Assembly (NCBI RefSeq): GCF_017086445.1
Contig: NZ_CP070968.1
Location: 682,001 to 746,000, forward strand
From: Brevundimonas fontaquae
Lineage (GTDB): Bacteria; Pseudomonadota; Alphaproteobacteria; Caulobacterales; Caulobacteraceae
Reading direction: 5' to 3'
Length of the DNA stretch: 64,000 nt
The stretch's first letter is position 1. Each line of letters starts with the position of its first letter. Shown in pieces: positions 1 through 8,443 of this stretch. The notes beneath the pieces were generated by a model that worked only from the letters and a program-made list of their open reading frames with translations, did no database searches and was not told where the DNA came from. The position numbers and the translations under genes were made by a program.

Positions 1-1
1 C

Positions 2-1708
2 GCCGCGTTTGGAGCAGAAGCCCAGGCGGCGATTTCCCGCAGCGCACCTTTGATTCTGCTCGGCGGCGTCGCGGGACTGGGGCTGGGGGCGATGATAGGC
101 GACAAACCTCATCGACGTGTCCGGGGCTGGGGCGGTTTCAAGGACGCCAGGGCCGCCGGTCTGACGGCGGCTGGAGGCTGCATTCTCGGCATTCTCGGGC
201 GAAAGGTTCTCGCCACAACCGACCTCCGGCCAAGCCTGGTGACCGGCGGCACCCGGTCGGGCAAGGGGCGTGGCCATGTCATGCCGACGCTGCTTTCCTG
301 GAACGCGAGCGTCCTGGTCCATGATCCCAAGCGCGAGCTCTGGCGGTTGAGCAGCGGCTGGCGTGCCCGGTTCAGCCATGCGCTGTATTTCGATCCCCGT
401 GATCCGGCATCGGCTTGCTGGAACCCCCTCGCCGAGATTCTGCCGGGGCCCGGAGAGCTCGCCCATATCCAGCGCCTGGTCTCGATCCTGTCCGACCCCG
501 GCGGCGCCCGCGACGACGAGGCGATCTGGGACAAGGCGGCGTCGGAGATCCTCGAGGCGTTGATCCTGCACGTTCTCTACACGGCCGAAGATGACGACAA
601 GACCCTGCTCAAGGTCCGTGAGATGCTCGCCGATCTCGACGCTGCCGCCGAGGTCATGGCACGGGCGCTGCACCGGCTCGGGCCCAGCGGAGAGCCGGAG
701 ACCCACCCGTTCATCGCCACGGCGGTCAAGGGCTATGCGGCGATGCACGACCGCTTCCGCACCTCGGTTCAGGGGACGGCGCGCTCCTACCTCAAATGGC
801 TCGCGGGCGAAGACATCGAGCGCTCCCTGTCCCGTTCGGATTTCTGCATGGGGGACCTGATGTGCGCCGAGGCGCCCCTGTCCCTCTACGTCCAGGTGGC
901 GCCTGCCGATAGCGCCGCGCTGCGGCCCCTGGTGCGTCTCTTCTTCTACGCGGCCGCACAGTCCCTGACGATCCGCGAGACCGAGGCGGCCGATGGGCGG
1001 CCCAAGCGCCATAACCTGCTCATGCTGATGGACGAGTTCCCGCTGCTCGGTCGGGTCAGTTTCTTCGAGAAATCCCTGCGCCTCCTCAGCGGTTACGGCG
1101 TCAAGGTGATGTTCGTGGCCCAGTCGCTCAACGACATCGTCGAGACCTATGGCGTCAACAATACGATCCTCGACAACTTGCATGTCTACACGGCCTTCAG
1201 CGCGCTCGACCCCCTGACCCAGGACAAGGTCTCGAAGCTGACCGGGTCGGTGCTTGAGACCCGGACCAGCCGCAGTTCTCCGGCAGGTCTGGCGGCCGGC
1301 CGGAGCTCGGTGTCCCGCTCGCAGATCGAGCGACCGCTGCTGGAGCCTGGCGAGGTCCGGGCCCTGCCGGACGACATACAGTTGGTCTTCGCAGCCGGCG
1401 CTCGACCGCTGAGGACCACCAAGCTCCTCTATGATGTGCGCGAACCCTTTCGCACCCGGGCGCGCGACGTCGCGCCCGATCAGGTCGCCCGTCTGGATGC
1501 GCCGCCCGGAGCGCCAAACCCGTGGACGGGTCGCCGCAGTCTGGGCGAGAACGCCGAGGCCTCGCTTCCTCTGTTCAAGGAGGTGGCTGCGGCCATGGAC
1601 GACAAGAAGGTCGCGGCGCGTGTGGCCGATATCTACGGGCGTGTGGCGCAGGAAATGGCCGCACAGGATGCCGCGCTGGATCATTTGCGAGGACTGACCA
1701 ATGGCTAG
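2..1708 (+). CDS. traG: TraG/VirD4-type conjugative coupling protein, 5' end cut by window edge
   Basis: This inner-membrane ATPase would link the relaxosome to the secretion channel and pump the transferred strand. The frame is open without a stop to base 2, so the true start and probably the first membrane segments lie left of the window. A TTG at position 50 is only an apparent start. Visible features are a residual hydrophobic Gly/Leu stretch, the Walker A motif GGTRSGKG near position 245, the conserved DPKRELW that follows it, and the Walker B motif LLMLMDEF near 1016-1040. The FVAQSLNDI segment is typical of the TraG/VirD4 family. The stop overlaps the next gene by 8 nt, as in a translationally coupled operon. 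Confidence 0.95.
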   Translation, partial: AAFGAEAQAAISRSAPLILLGGVAGLGLGAMIGDKPHRRVRGWGGFKDARAAGLTAAGGCILGILGRKVLATTDLRPSLVTGGTRSGKGRGHVMPTLLSWNASVLVHDPKRELWRLSSGWRARFSHALYFDPRDPASACWNPLAEILPGPGELAHIQRLVSILSDPGGARDDEAIWDKAASEILEALILHVLYTAEDDDKTLLKVREMLADLDAAAEVMARALHRLGPSGEPETHPFIATAVKGYAAMHDRFRTSVQGTARSYLKWLAGEDIERSLSRSDFCMGDLMCAEAPLSLYVQVAPADSAALRPLVRLFFYAAAQSLTIRETEAADGRPKRHNLLMLMDEFPLLGRVSFFEKSLRLLSGYGVKVMFVAQSLNDIVETYGVNNTILDNLHVYTAFSALDPLTQDKVSKLTGSVLETRTSRSSPAGLAAGRSSVSRSQIERPLLEPGEVRALPDDIQLVFAAGARPLRTTKLLYDVREPFRTRARDVAPDQVARLDAPPGAPNPWTGRRSLGENAEASLPLFKEVAAAMDDKKVAARVADIYGRVAQEMAAQDAALDHLRGLTNG

Positions 1709-2138
1709 GAAAGAAGCGGCGCGCGCGCGTGTGCAGGTCTATCTGACCGATCCCAAGGTCGTGTCCGGTCTCAATCGCGAAGCGCGCAGCGGCAGGATGC
1801 CCCTAAGCCAGGCGGCGGGCCGGGCCATCGCACGCGGTCTGCAGAAAAGCCCCCAGGCCGATCCCGAGGACCGTCTCCTGCAGCTTGAACGGTCCCTTCG
1901 CGACCATATGAGGTCCACCGCGCGCGACATGCAGATCGTCCAGGAACTGCTGATCGAGGTGGCCAGAGCCTTCTTCATCCGGCTGCCGGATGCGGTCGTC
2001 GATGAGGATCCTACGGTCCAGGCCGCCGTCGATCGGCGGATCGAACGCCTTCTCGACGCCACGGCGGCCCGCATCGTCGCCGGACGGACTGAACGTTCGG
2101 TTTCTGATGGAGACCGGTCGATCGGCCAGGCCAACTGA
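1701..2138 (+). CDS. CopG-like ribbon-helix-helix protein of the tra/trb operon
   Basis: This small basic protein of 145 residues sits between the coupling protein and trbB, where Trb-type elements commonly carry a CopG-like gene. The N-terminus (ARVQVYLTDPKV, about residues 8-20) looks like the beta strand of a ribbon-helix-helix fold, followed by two predicted helices to about residue 50. The rest is a charged, probably coiled-coil region. Its start codon lies inside the end of traG and its stop overlaps the trbB start (TGATG), so all three are probably translated together. A role in DNA binding or operon autoregulation is inferred from family and position. Confidence 0.75.
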   Translation: MARKEAARARVQVYLTDPKVVSGLNREARSGRMPLSQAAGRAIARGLQKSPQADPEDRLLQLERSLRDHMRSTARDMQIVQELLIEVARAFFIRLPDAVVDEDPTVQAAVDRRIERLLDATAARIVAGRTERSVSDGDRSIGQAN

Positions 2139-3094
2139 TGGCGGGCCATCCGATCATCGCCGAACGCAAGCTCGAGGCCCTGCGTCATGCGCTGGGCGAC
2201 ACCATTCTGGCGGCTCTGGTCGAGCCGGCGGTGGTCGAAATTCTCGCCAATCCGGATGGTCGCCTGGTTCTCGACCGGAGCGGCGAGGGACGACGGGATA
2301 CCGGAGCGACCCTGTCGGCCGAGTCGCGGGAACGGGTCATTCGGCTGATCGCAGACTATGTCGGCGAGGCTGTCACGCGCGACGACCCCCGGCTGGCGGG
2401 GGTTCTGCCCGGGACCGGCGAACGGTTCCAGGGGATGCTGCCGCCGGTAACGCGTGCACCAACATTCTCAATCCGCAAAAGACCCTCGATGATTTGGCGT
2501 CTGGACGACTATGTCCGAGACGGCGCCATGACCGAGCCACAGGCCACGGTGCTGCGCGGGGCAGCAAAGGACCGGCTCAACATTTTGATCTCGGGCGGCA
2601 CCGGATCTGGGAAGACCACCCTGGCCAATGCCGTCCTCGCTGAGCCGGCTTTCGCGCAGGACCGTGTCTTCCTGGTCGAGGATACGCCCGAGCTCCAGTG
2701 TTCGGCATGGGACACGGTTTCGGTGCTGACGCGCCGTCAGCCGATCCCGATCGGCGTGGTCGATCTGGTCAGGGACGCGCTTCGAATGCGACCGGACCGC
2801 ATCGTCGTCGGCGAAATGAGGGACGGGGCGGCGGCTCTCGAGACGCTCAAAAGCTGGAATACGGGCCACCCCGGCGGCCTTTCGACAATCCACGCCAACT
2901 CGGCCGACGATGTCCTGCGTCGCGTCGAGGACCTGATCGCCGAGGTTTCGTCGCGCACGCCCCGGCGGGCGATCGCCCAGGCAATCGATCGGATTGTTCA
3001 TATCCGTCGCACCGCCACCGGGCGACAGGTTCAAGCTGTCCTCGGTGTCGCGCCCTTGGGCGAAGACGGATACGCGATTGCTTCGCTCGCCTGA
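2138..3094 (+). CDS. trbB: TrbB, VirB11-type traffic ATPase of the conjugation machine
   Basis: TrbB is a hexameric cytoplasmic ATPase that drives pilus assembly and substrate transfer. The 318-residue length is normal for TrbB. The Walker A motif GGTGSGKTT is at residues 153-161. The VFLVEDTPELQC Asp box, the Walker B region VGEMRDGAAALE and the His box GHPGGLSTIHANS follow in the order expected for VirB11-like ATPases. The C-terminus ends in GEDGYAIASLA. Two decayed copies of this C-terminal end occur further right (10792-10872 and 12589-12810). In canonical trb operons trbC follows directly, but here it begins almost 10 kb downstream. Confidence 0.96.
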   Translation: MAGHPIIAERKLEALRHALGDTILAALVEPAVVEILANPDGRLVLDRSGEGRRDTGATLSAESRERVIRLIADYVGEAVTRDDPRLAGVLPGTGERFQGMLPPVTRAPTFSIRKRPSMIWRLDDYVRDGAMTEPQATVLRGAAKDRLNILISGGTGSGKTTLANAVLAEPAFAQDRVFLVEDTPELQCSAWDTVSVLTRRQPIPIGVVDLVRDALRMRPDRIVVGEMRDGAAALETLKSWNTGHPGGLSTIHANSADDVLRRVEDLIAEVSSRTPRRAIAQAIDRIVHIRRTATGRQVQAVLGVAPLGEDGYAIASLA

Positions 3095-3526
3095 CGTTAG
3101 CCGAACCAGAGAACACCGCGTCTGACTCATCTCGGCGGTTGGCAATGTCTGCTTCGTGGCGGCTCGAGCCCGCACTATCCCGGGGTCGGCAGCCTCCCGG
3201 CGCGCATCGCGGCGACCACGCCGCCGTCGATCACCGGAAGGTCTCTATCAGTGTTTTGCGCATGGCGAGACCTGAGCGCGCGTCACTTCCGTCCGCATCA
3301 CACGTGATCCTTTGCAAGGCTAGACTCGGCCATCTCGAGCGGGTTTTCCTTGAGGTCTATCTCGACCAGTTCGACGATTTGGAGCAGTGCGGCTCGCATT
3401 ACGCTTCGATCAGCGACCGCTCTTGCGTGAGGGTTCTGACTTTGGCGGCCACGCCCCTAAATCCACGCCTGACGGCGAACACGCCTACAGCGGTTAACGG
3501 TTTTTGACGTCCGCGACGTTTCCAGA
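3095..3526. other. Non-coding stretch between trbB and the first cargo gene
   Basis: About 430 bases carry no reading frame with a convincing start and ribosome-binding site on either strand. I see no terminator with a T-run, and no trbB or trbC similarity beyond the trbB stop. Base composition is somewhat less GC-rich toward the right end, where the regulatory repeat before the next gene starts. This is probably the left junction of the cargo inserted after trbB. Confidence 0.5.
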
Positions 3527-3551
3527 TATGACGTCATAGAAATACTATGAC
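3527..3551. promoter_or_regulatory. Nested inverted repeats overlapping the start codon of the HTH/nuclease-like gene
   Basis: TATGACGTCATA at 3527-3538 is a perfect 12-bp palindrome. Sharing its right half, GTCATAG (3533-3539) is repeated in perfect inversion as CTATGAC (3545-3551) across a 5-nt spacer, and the ATG at 3547 lies inside this second arm. No Shine-Dalgarno sequence is visible in front of the ATG. Since the encoded protein starts with an XRE-like HTH, this is a plausible autoregulatory operator that would also block the start site. Confidence 0.55.
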
Positions 3552-6500
3552 CAAATCTCCCGAACCTCTTTCCCCCGAGCAGATCAAGGCCGCCAGGGCG
3601 CTCCTGGCTTGGTCCCAGCAGGATCTCGCCACGGCCGCCAAGGTGGCGACCTCGACCTTGGCGGATTTCGAACGTGGCTTTCGCACGCCGGTTGCCAACA
3701 ACGCCCAGGCGATCCGCGAGGCGCTGGAGGCGCAGGGTCTGTCCTTCATCGCCGGCGGCGTGGTGTCGAAATCCATGCTGCCCGCGCCGCCACCGGGGCC
3801 GCACGCAGGCGCGCTGGTGCGCTGGATCAACGCCACCGACCTGTCGCAATGGGGCGAACGGCGCGACGGCCAGGCGAGCATGCCCGAACTGCTGGGCCGG
3901 CTGATCTATGCGACGGTCGGCCCAGCCGCCCAGATCCGCTTCCCCTCGGACGACAGCGTGCATCATCCGGGCTGGGACGGCGTCTGCCTCACCGCCGAAG
4001 GCACCGGCCCCTTCGTGCCTCAGGGGGCCTCGGTCTGGGAAATCGGCTCCCAACGTAGCGGTGTGCGCGGCAAGGCCGACAAGGATTTCGTCAAGCGATC
4101 CGCTCAATCGCTCGGGCGTGATGCGGCCGAGACCGTCTTCGTCTTCGTCACCCCGCAACGCTTCCAGGGCAAGGACGCCTGGGTCGCCGAGAAGCGGGCG
4201 CTCGGCCTCTGGCGCGACGTCGTCGCCATCGATGCGGACGACCTGGTCCACTGGCTGGAGACCGCGCCTGCCGTGGCTCAGTGGTTGGCGGTCAGGATCG
4301 GCCGACGGCCGGCCGGGCTGCGCAATATGGAGGATGTGTGGGCCGAATGGGTCCGAGCCACCGAGACGCCTCTGACGCCCGATGTCCTGCTTGCCGGCCG
4401 GGACGACGAGCAGAAGGCCGTCTTCGCCTGGTTGAACGCGGGACCCGAGGTCTTCGCCCTGCAGGCGGAGGCGCCCGACGAGGCGATGGCCTTCCTCTAC
4501 GCGGCCGTCGCGGCCTATCCGCCCGCCTACCGGCTGGCCTACTGGAGCCGTTGCGTCGTCGCCGACAGCGCCGAGGTCGCCCGTCAACTGGTCGGCCTGG
4601 GGACGCCCCTCATCATCGTCCTGGCCGAGCCCGACCCCGGTCTGGCCCGCAGGCTGGTCGAGGACGGCCATCATGTCTTTGGGGTCTATGGACCGAATGC
4701 GACCGCCTTCGGCGATCTTCGCAGCCTGCCGCGCCCGTGGCGCTACGACCTCGAACGCGCGCTGACCCACGCGGGCCTGAGCGAGGAGGAAGCGCACCGG
4801 CTCGCCCATCTTTCCGGGCGCAGCATCACCGTCCTGCGGCGCATCATGCCGGCAGCCCCACAGTACCGCGCCGCCTGGGCCACCCGCGCCTCGCCGGAGC
4901 TGATCGCAGCCCTGTTCGCGGGTGCCTGGGTGGACCACAACCCACTCGACCGCCAGATCCTCGGCGACCTCGCCGGACAACCCTATGAGGCTGTGGCGGC
5001 CAGCCTGGCGCCCCTGGCGGAGCTGGGTGGACCGCTCGTACGCGCCGGTTCGGTCTGGAAGGTGGTCTCACCGCTCGACCTGTGGACCCAGATCGCTGGC
5101 CAGATCGCGCCTGACCAGTTCGACCGTCACGAAGCCGCCTTCCAGCGGGTGCTTGGCGCGGTGAACCGCCGCTACGACCGGCGGCCCAAAAGTCCCTATT
5201 TCGAGGAGGACGGGGAGTTCGGCCCCGAACCGTCCAACGCCCTGCGCAAGGGCCTGACCGAGGTTCTGCTCGCCATGGCCGTCTATGCTGACCGCGCCAG
5301 CGCCTCCGCCGGCGTCGCCGCACGCCCGGCCCAGGCGATCCGCGCCCTGCTCAAGGCGGCCCCCGCAGAGCTGTGGTGGTCCCTTTCGCGCGATTTCCAC
5401 AACCTCGCAGAGGCCGCGCCGGACGTCTTCCTCGACGCCCTAGAGGACGGGCTGCACGGCACGGCCCCCGCCGTCCTGTCGCTTTTCCGCAGCGACGAGG
5501 GGCTGATGCACCCCACCGAATATCTGTCCAACCTACTCTGGGCGCTGGAGATGCTGGCGCGCAGTCCGGACTATTTGACGCGCGTCGCCCTGCTGCTGGC
5601 GCGGCTGGACGCACTCGATCCGGGCGAAAGCAAATGGGGGAACCGACCGGGCGCTTCGCTCCGGCGCATTTTCGTGATCTGGTCGCCCCAGACCTACGCC
5701 ACCCCCGAGCAGCGCCTCAAGGTGATCGACCGGGTCCTTCGCGAGGTGCCGGCGACGGGCTGGAAGCTCCTGCTGAACCTGGCCCCGCGGACGCATGACA
5801 GTTCCGAGCCGTCGTCCAAACCGAATTGGCGCGATTTCACGCCGGACGAACCCGAGGTCGTCACCTGGCAGTCGGTCGGCCGCGCGGCCGAAGAGATCGG
5901 CGCACGCTTGCTCGACGCGGTTCAGGACGATCCCGACCGCTGGGTCACCCTGATCGATCGCTGGGCCAGTTTCGGCCCGGACTGGCGCGCCCGCGCCGCC
6001 CGGCAAGTTCAGGCCCTCGCCGCCGGTCCGCTCGATCCGGCCGGGGCGGAGGCGCTGCGCGACAAGATCCGCGACTTCGTCCAGAGGCACCGGGGCTTCA
6101 GCGACGCAGAATGGGCGCTGGCCGAGGCCGATCTCGCGCCCCTCGATGCGGCCCTTGAAGCCCTGGCCCCGGTCAGCGTCCAGGACCGCGTGCGCTGGTT
6201 GTTCAAGCCGGGCGCGCGGGCGCGACGTCCGGGCATCGGCTGGCGCGAACAGGAAGACGTCCTCGAGGCCGATCAGACCGAGGCGGCCCAGTCCCTCGTC
6301 GAGGCGCTCGATCTGGACGCCCTGATCGTCTTCGCCTCGACCGTGACCCTGCATCGCGCCCTGGGCGTCGCCATCAGCCGGACCTCGGCGCCGGCGGCCT
6401 TCAAGGCCGCCCTGCTCAAGAGAGGCCTGCGGAGCCTCGATCCGGTCGAGGCGGACCTCGGTTTCGGCCTTCTCTACGGTCTGCGCCATGACGCAGGGGC

Positions 6501-7596
6501 GGGGGCCGACGCTTGGGCAGAGACGCTCTGGCGCCAAGCGATCGCAGAAGACTGGGGGGAGACGGCCGAGGCCCGGATCGTCGGTTCCCTGCCGACCACG
6601 CCCGCGACTTGGGCGGCGATCGACGCCCGTTCGCCGAGCCTCGCCCTGGCTTACTGGAAGACCGTCTCGACCTACCGGCTGCCCGATGACGTCGATCCGG
6701 CGCAGGTCGTCGATCGGCTGAGCGCCGCGGGGCGCAACCGCGACGCGGTCGCCTGGCTGGGCAACATCATCGAGCGCAAGCCGGACAGCGCCCTGCTGAT
6801 CCGCGCCCTGCACGCGGCCGCGGGGGCCGAGGAGCCCCTGGAAGACAATGACGCCACCATGTTCAGCTACTACGTCGGGCTGATCTTCGGTCGGCTCGAC
6901 CAGGATCCTGACGTCAGCGAGGCGGCCATCGTCAGCCTGGAATGGACCTATTTTCAAGCCCTGCGCCATTCCGAACGGCCGCCCCGGACCATCCATCGCG
7001 CCATGGCCCGGGACCCGGAGCTGTTCTGCTTCTTCATCACCCTGATCTATCTGCCGGCCAAGGACAGCGACGTCGAGGAGCCGGACCCTGAAGATGCAGA
7101 GAAGGCCGCGGCGCTCGCGAGCCAGGCCTATTCCGTCCTGCACGAATGGGCCCATGTGCCGGGCGCCGACGATGAGGGCCGCATCGACGGCGTCGCCCTG
7201 GAGGCCTGGGTCAAGGCGGTGCGCAAGCAACTCAAGGCGGCGGGCCGGGGCGACATCGGCGACAGCAAGATCGGCGAGATCCTGTCCGCCGCCCGACGGG
7301 ACCCCGATCAGCCTTGGCCGCCGGAGCCGGTACGCGAGGTGATCGAGACCGCGCGCAGCCGCGTGCTGGAATCCGGTTTCGAAATCGGCGTCTTCAATCG
7401 CCGGGGCGTGACCACGCGCATGCCGCAGGACGGTGGCGAGCAGGAGCGAGCGCTGGCGAACCGCTACCGGGCGGATGCCGAAGCCCTGCGGTTCGACTGG
7501 CCCCGCACGAGTGCCAGCCTGGAGCGAATCGCCGCCGGGTACGACCACGACGCCAAGCGAGAAGACGACAGTGCCCAGCAGAGGGACTGGCTATGA
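3547..7596 (+). CDS. Large HTH / PD-(D/E)XK-like / degenerate STAND-like protein, candidate defence effector
   Basis: This 1349-residue protein is not one I can match to a named family. Residues 8-68 form an XRE-type helix-turn-helix (WSQQDLATAAKVATSTLADFE region). Residues about 112-240 look like a PD-(D/E)XK nuclease fold, with GWDG (D144), WEIG (E165), nearby lysines 176/179, then the strand pattern VFVFVTPQRF, VVAIDADDL and HWLE typical of such domains. The classical ExK is not intact. From about 280 (LLAGRDDEQKAVFAWL) the layout mimics the entry to a STAND NTPase, but the P-loop position reads LQAEAPDEAMAF with no GKS/T. The remaining roughly 900 residues are helical and repeat-like. The architecture resembles Avs-like sensors with a fused repressor domain. 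A defence role is inference. Confidence 0.8.
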   Translation: MTKSPEPLSPEQIKAARALLAWSQQDLATAAKVATSTLADFERGFRTPVANNAQAIREALEAQGLSFIAGGVVSKSMLPAPPPGPHAGALVRWINATDLSQWGERRDGQASMPELLGRLIYATVGPAAQIRFPSDDSVHHPGWDGVCLTAEGTGPFVPQGASVWEIGSQRSGVRGKADKDFVKRSAQSLGRDAAETVFVFVTPQRFQGKDAWVAEKRALGLWRDVVAIDADDLVHWLETAPAVAQWLAVRIGRRPAGLRNMEDVWAEWVRATETPLTPDVLLAGRDDEQKAVFAWLNAGPEVFALQAEAPDEAMAFLYAAVAAYPPAYRLAYWSRCVVADSAEVARQLVGLGTPLIIVLAEPDPGLARRLVEDGHHVFGVYGPNATAFGDLRSLPRPWRYDLERALTHAGLSEEEAHRLAHLSGRSITVLRRIMPAAPQYRAAWATRASPELIAALFAGAWVDHNPLDRQILGDLAGQPYEAVAASLAPLAELGGPLVRAGSVWKVVSPLDLWTQIAGQIAPDQFDRHEAAFQRVLGAVNRRYDRRPKSPYFEEDGEFGPEPSNALRKGLTEVLLAMAVYADRASASAGVAARPAQAIRALLKAAPAELWWSLSRDFHNLAEAAPDVFLDALEDGLHGTAPAVLSLFRSDEGLMHPTEYLSNLLWALEMLARSPDYLTRVALLLARLDALDPGESKWGNRPGASLRRIFVIWSPQTYATPEQRLKVIDRVLREVPATGWKLLLNLAPRTHDSSEPSSKPNWRDFTPDEPEVVTWQSVGRAAEEIGARLLDAVQDDPDRWVTLIDRWASFGPDWRARAARQVQALAAGPLDPAGAEALRDKIRDFVQRHRGFSDAEWALAEADLAPLDAALEALAPVSVQDRVRWLFKPGARARRPGIGWREQEDVLEADQTEAAQSLVEALDLDALIVFASTVTLHRALGVAISRTSAPAAFKAALLKRGLRSLDPVEADLGFGLLYGLRHDAGAGADAWAETLWRQAIAEDWGETAEARIVGSLPTTPATWAAIDARSPSLALAYWKTVSTYRLPDDVDPAQVVDRLSAAGRNRDAVAWLGNIIERKPDSALLIRALHAAAGAEEPLEDNDATMFSYYVGLIFGRLDQDPDVSEAAIVSLEWTYFQALRHSERPPRTIHRAMARDPELFCFFITLIYLPAKDSDVEEPDPEDAEKAAALASQAYSVLHEWAHVPGADDEGRIDGVALEAWVKAVRKQLKAAGRGDIGDSKIGEILSAARRDPDQPWPPEPVREVIETARSRVLESGFEIGVFNRRGVTTRMPQDGGEQERALANRYRADAEALRFDWPRTSASLERIAAGYDHDAKREDDSAQQRDWL

Positions 7597-7627
7597 GGCC
7601 TCGTCTTGAAGTGAAGGCCGCTTCATA

Positions 7628-7644
7628 CTATCCTCACAGGATAG
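7628..7644. promoter_or_regulatory. Perfect inverted repeat upstream of the TumE-like toxin gene
   Basis: CTATCCT (7628-7634) and AGGATAG (7638-7644) form a perfect 7-bp inverted repeat with a 3-nt spacer, ending 6 nt before the ATG at 7651. A further GGATA follows it. It lies where an autoregulatory operator of a toxin-antitoxin operon is expected, with the HTH antitoxin of the pair as the probable ligand. Confidence 0.6.
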
Positions 7645-7650
7645 GATAAC

Positions 7651-8097
7651 ATGGAGACGCCCGCCGAGCACGAGCTCGCCTTCCTTCTGGCCTTCAACGG
7701 CGCCCGATATTTCTTCAACGAAGGCTATTGGGTGAAGATCGAGGTCAAGCGTACCGCGCCGACGCCGCAGCGACCGCACGGTCTCTCCTACAGCTTCACC
7801 CTCCACGATCCGGGAGGCGCGCGGCTGATGGGATTCGACAACGCCCACGCGGTTCCGCCGAAGGGCGGGCGGTACAAGGCCAAGCCGGTCACGCATGATC
7901 ACTGGCATCGGACAGGAAAAGACAAGGGCCGGCCGTATGAGTTTCGGTCGGCGTATCAACTGGTTCAGGACTTCCTGGACGAGGTTGAGCGAATCTTGAA
8001 GGTGCGCGGCGTGTCGGCGGTGATGATCGATCAAGAGGATCAGGCCGATGACGACAACGAAGCCCCGGATACAGAGCTGGGCGGGGTTCAAGAATGA
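7651..8097 (+). CDS. tumE: TumE-type (DUF6516-like) toxin
   Basis: This 148-residue protein shows the hallmarks of the TumE toxin family: GYWVKIEV near residue 26, PHGLSYSFTLHDP, MGFDNAH, then DHWHR and a C-terminal segment with VQDFLDEVERIL. The His- and Asp-rich central motifs are the likely functional core, though I do not know the biochemical activity for certain. The stop is 50 nt inside the next gene, which encodes an HTH antitoxin in a shifted frame, so the pair is translationally linked. A perfect inverted repeat sits directly upstream. Confidence 0.85.
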   Translation: METPAEHELAFLLAFNGARYFFNEGYWVKIEVKRTAPTPQRPHGLSYSFTLHDPGGARLMGFDNAHAVPPKGGRYKAKPVTHDHWHRTGKDKGRPYEFRSAYQLVQDFLDEVERILKVRGVSAVMIDQEDQADDDNEAPDTELGGVQE

Positions 8098-8428
8098 CCT
8101 ACTCGCCGCCGCCAAGGGCGGAACCGCACCCGCAAACGCGGGGGGGCTCGCCGTGGAAAGCGTAGAAGCCCTGATGCGCCTGTTGACGCCCGAAAACCGG
8201 GAACTGCTGCGCGTTATTCGCGATGATCGCCCGGACTCGGTGGCGGCGTTGGCGCGCATCACGCATCGCGCCGGTCCGAACCTGACCCGGACCCTTGGAA
8301 AATTGGAAGCAGCGGGCCTCGTGACTTTCCAGCAGAACGGCAAGCGTCGCGTCCCGGTGTCGCTCGCGCGAACCTTCTCGGTCCATGTCGATCCGTTCAG
8401 TTCCAATGACCGGATCGAAGTCGCCTAG
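8048..8428 (+). CDS. tumA: TumA-type HTH antitoxin
   Basis: This 126-residue winged-helix protein has a MarR-like core at about residues 48-110 (LTPENRELLRVIRDDRPDSV, ARITHRAGPNLTRTLGKLE). It starts 50 nt before the toxin stop codon in another frame, which is characteristic of this toxin-antitoxin arrangement. It probably binds both TumE and the inverted repeat at 7628-7644 to neutralise the toxin and repress the operon. Identification rests on the toxin partner and the HTH, and the two are consistent. Confidence 0.82.
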   Translation: MTTTKPRIQSWAGFKNDLLAAAKGGTAPANAGGLAVESVEALMRLLTPENRELLRVIRDDRPDSVAALARITHRAGPNLTRTLGKLEAAGLVTFQQNGKRRVPVSLARTFSVHVDPFSSNDRIEVA

Positions 8429-8443
8429 CCGCGCGCCGCGGGC

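Noticed and set aside
3457..4980. Long minus-strand reading frame of about 507 codons opposite the HTH/nuclease-like gene
   Set aside because: Arg/Gly-rich antisense frame of a high-GC gene; no domain, no ribosome-binding site, and the plus-strand gene has clear motifs.
5533..7548. Minus-strand frame of about 671 codons
   Set aside because: Again antisense to the 1349-residue gene, with composition typical of shadow frames and no recognisable motif.
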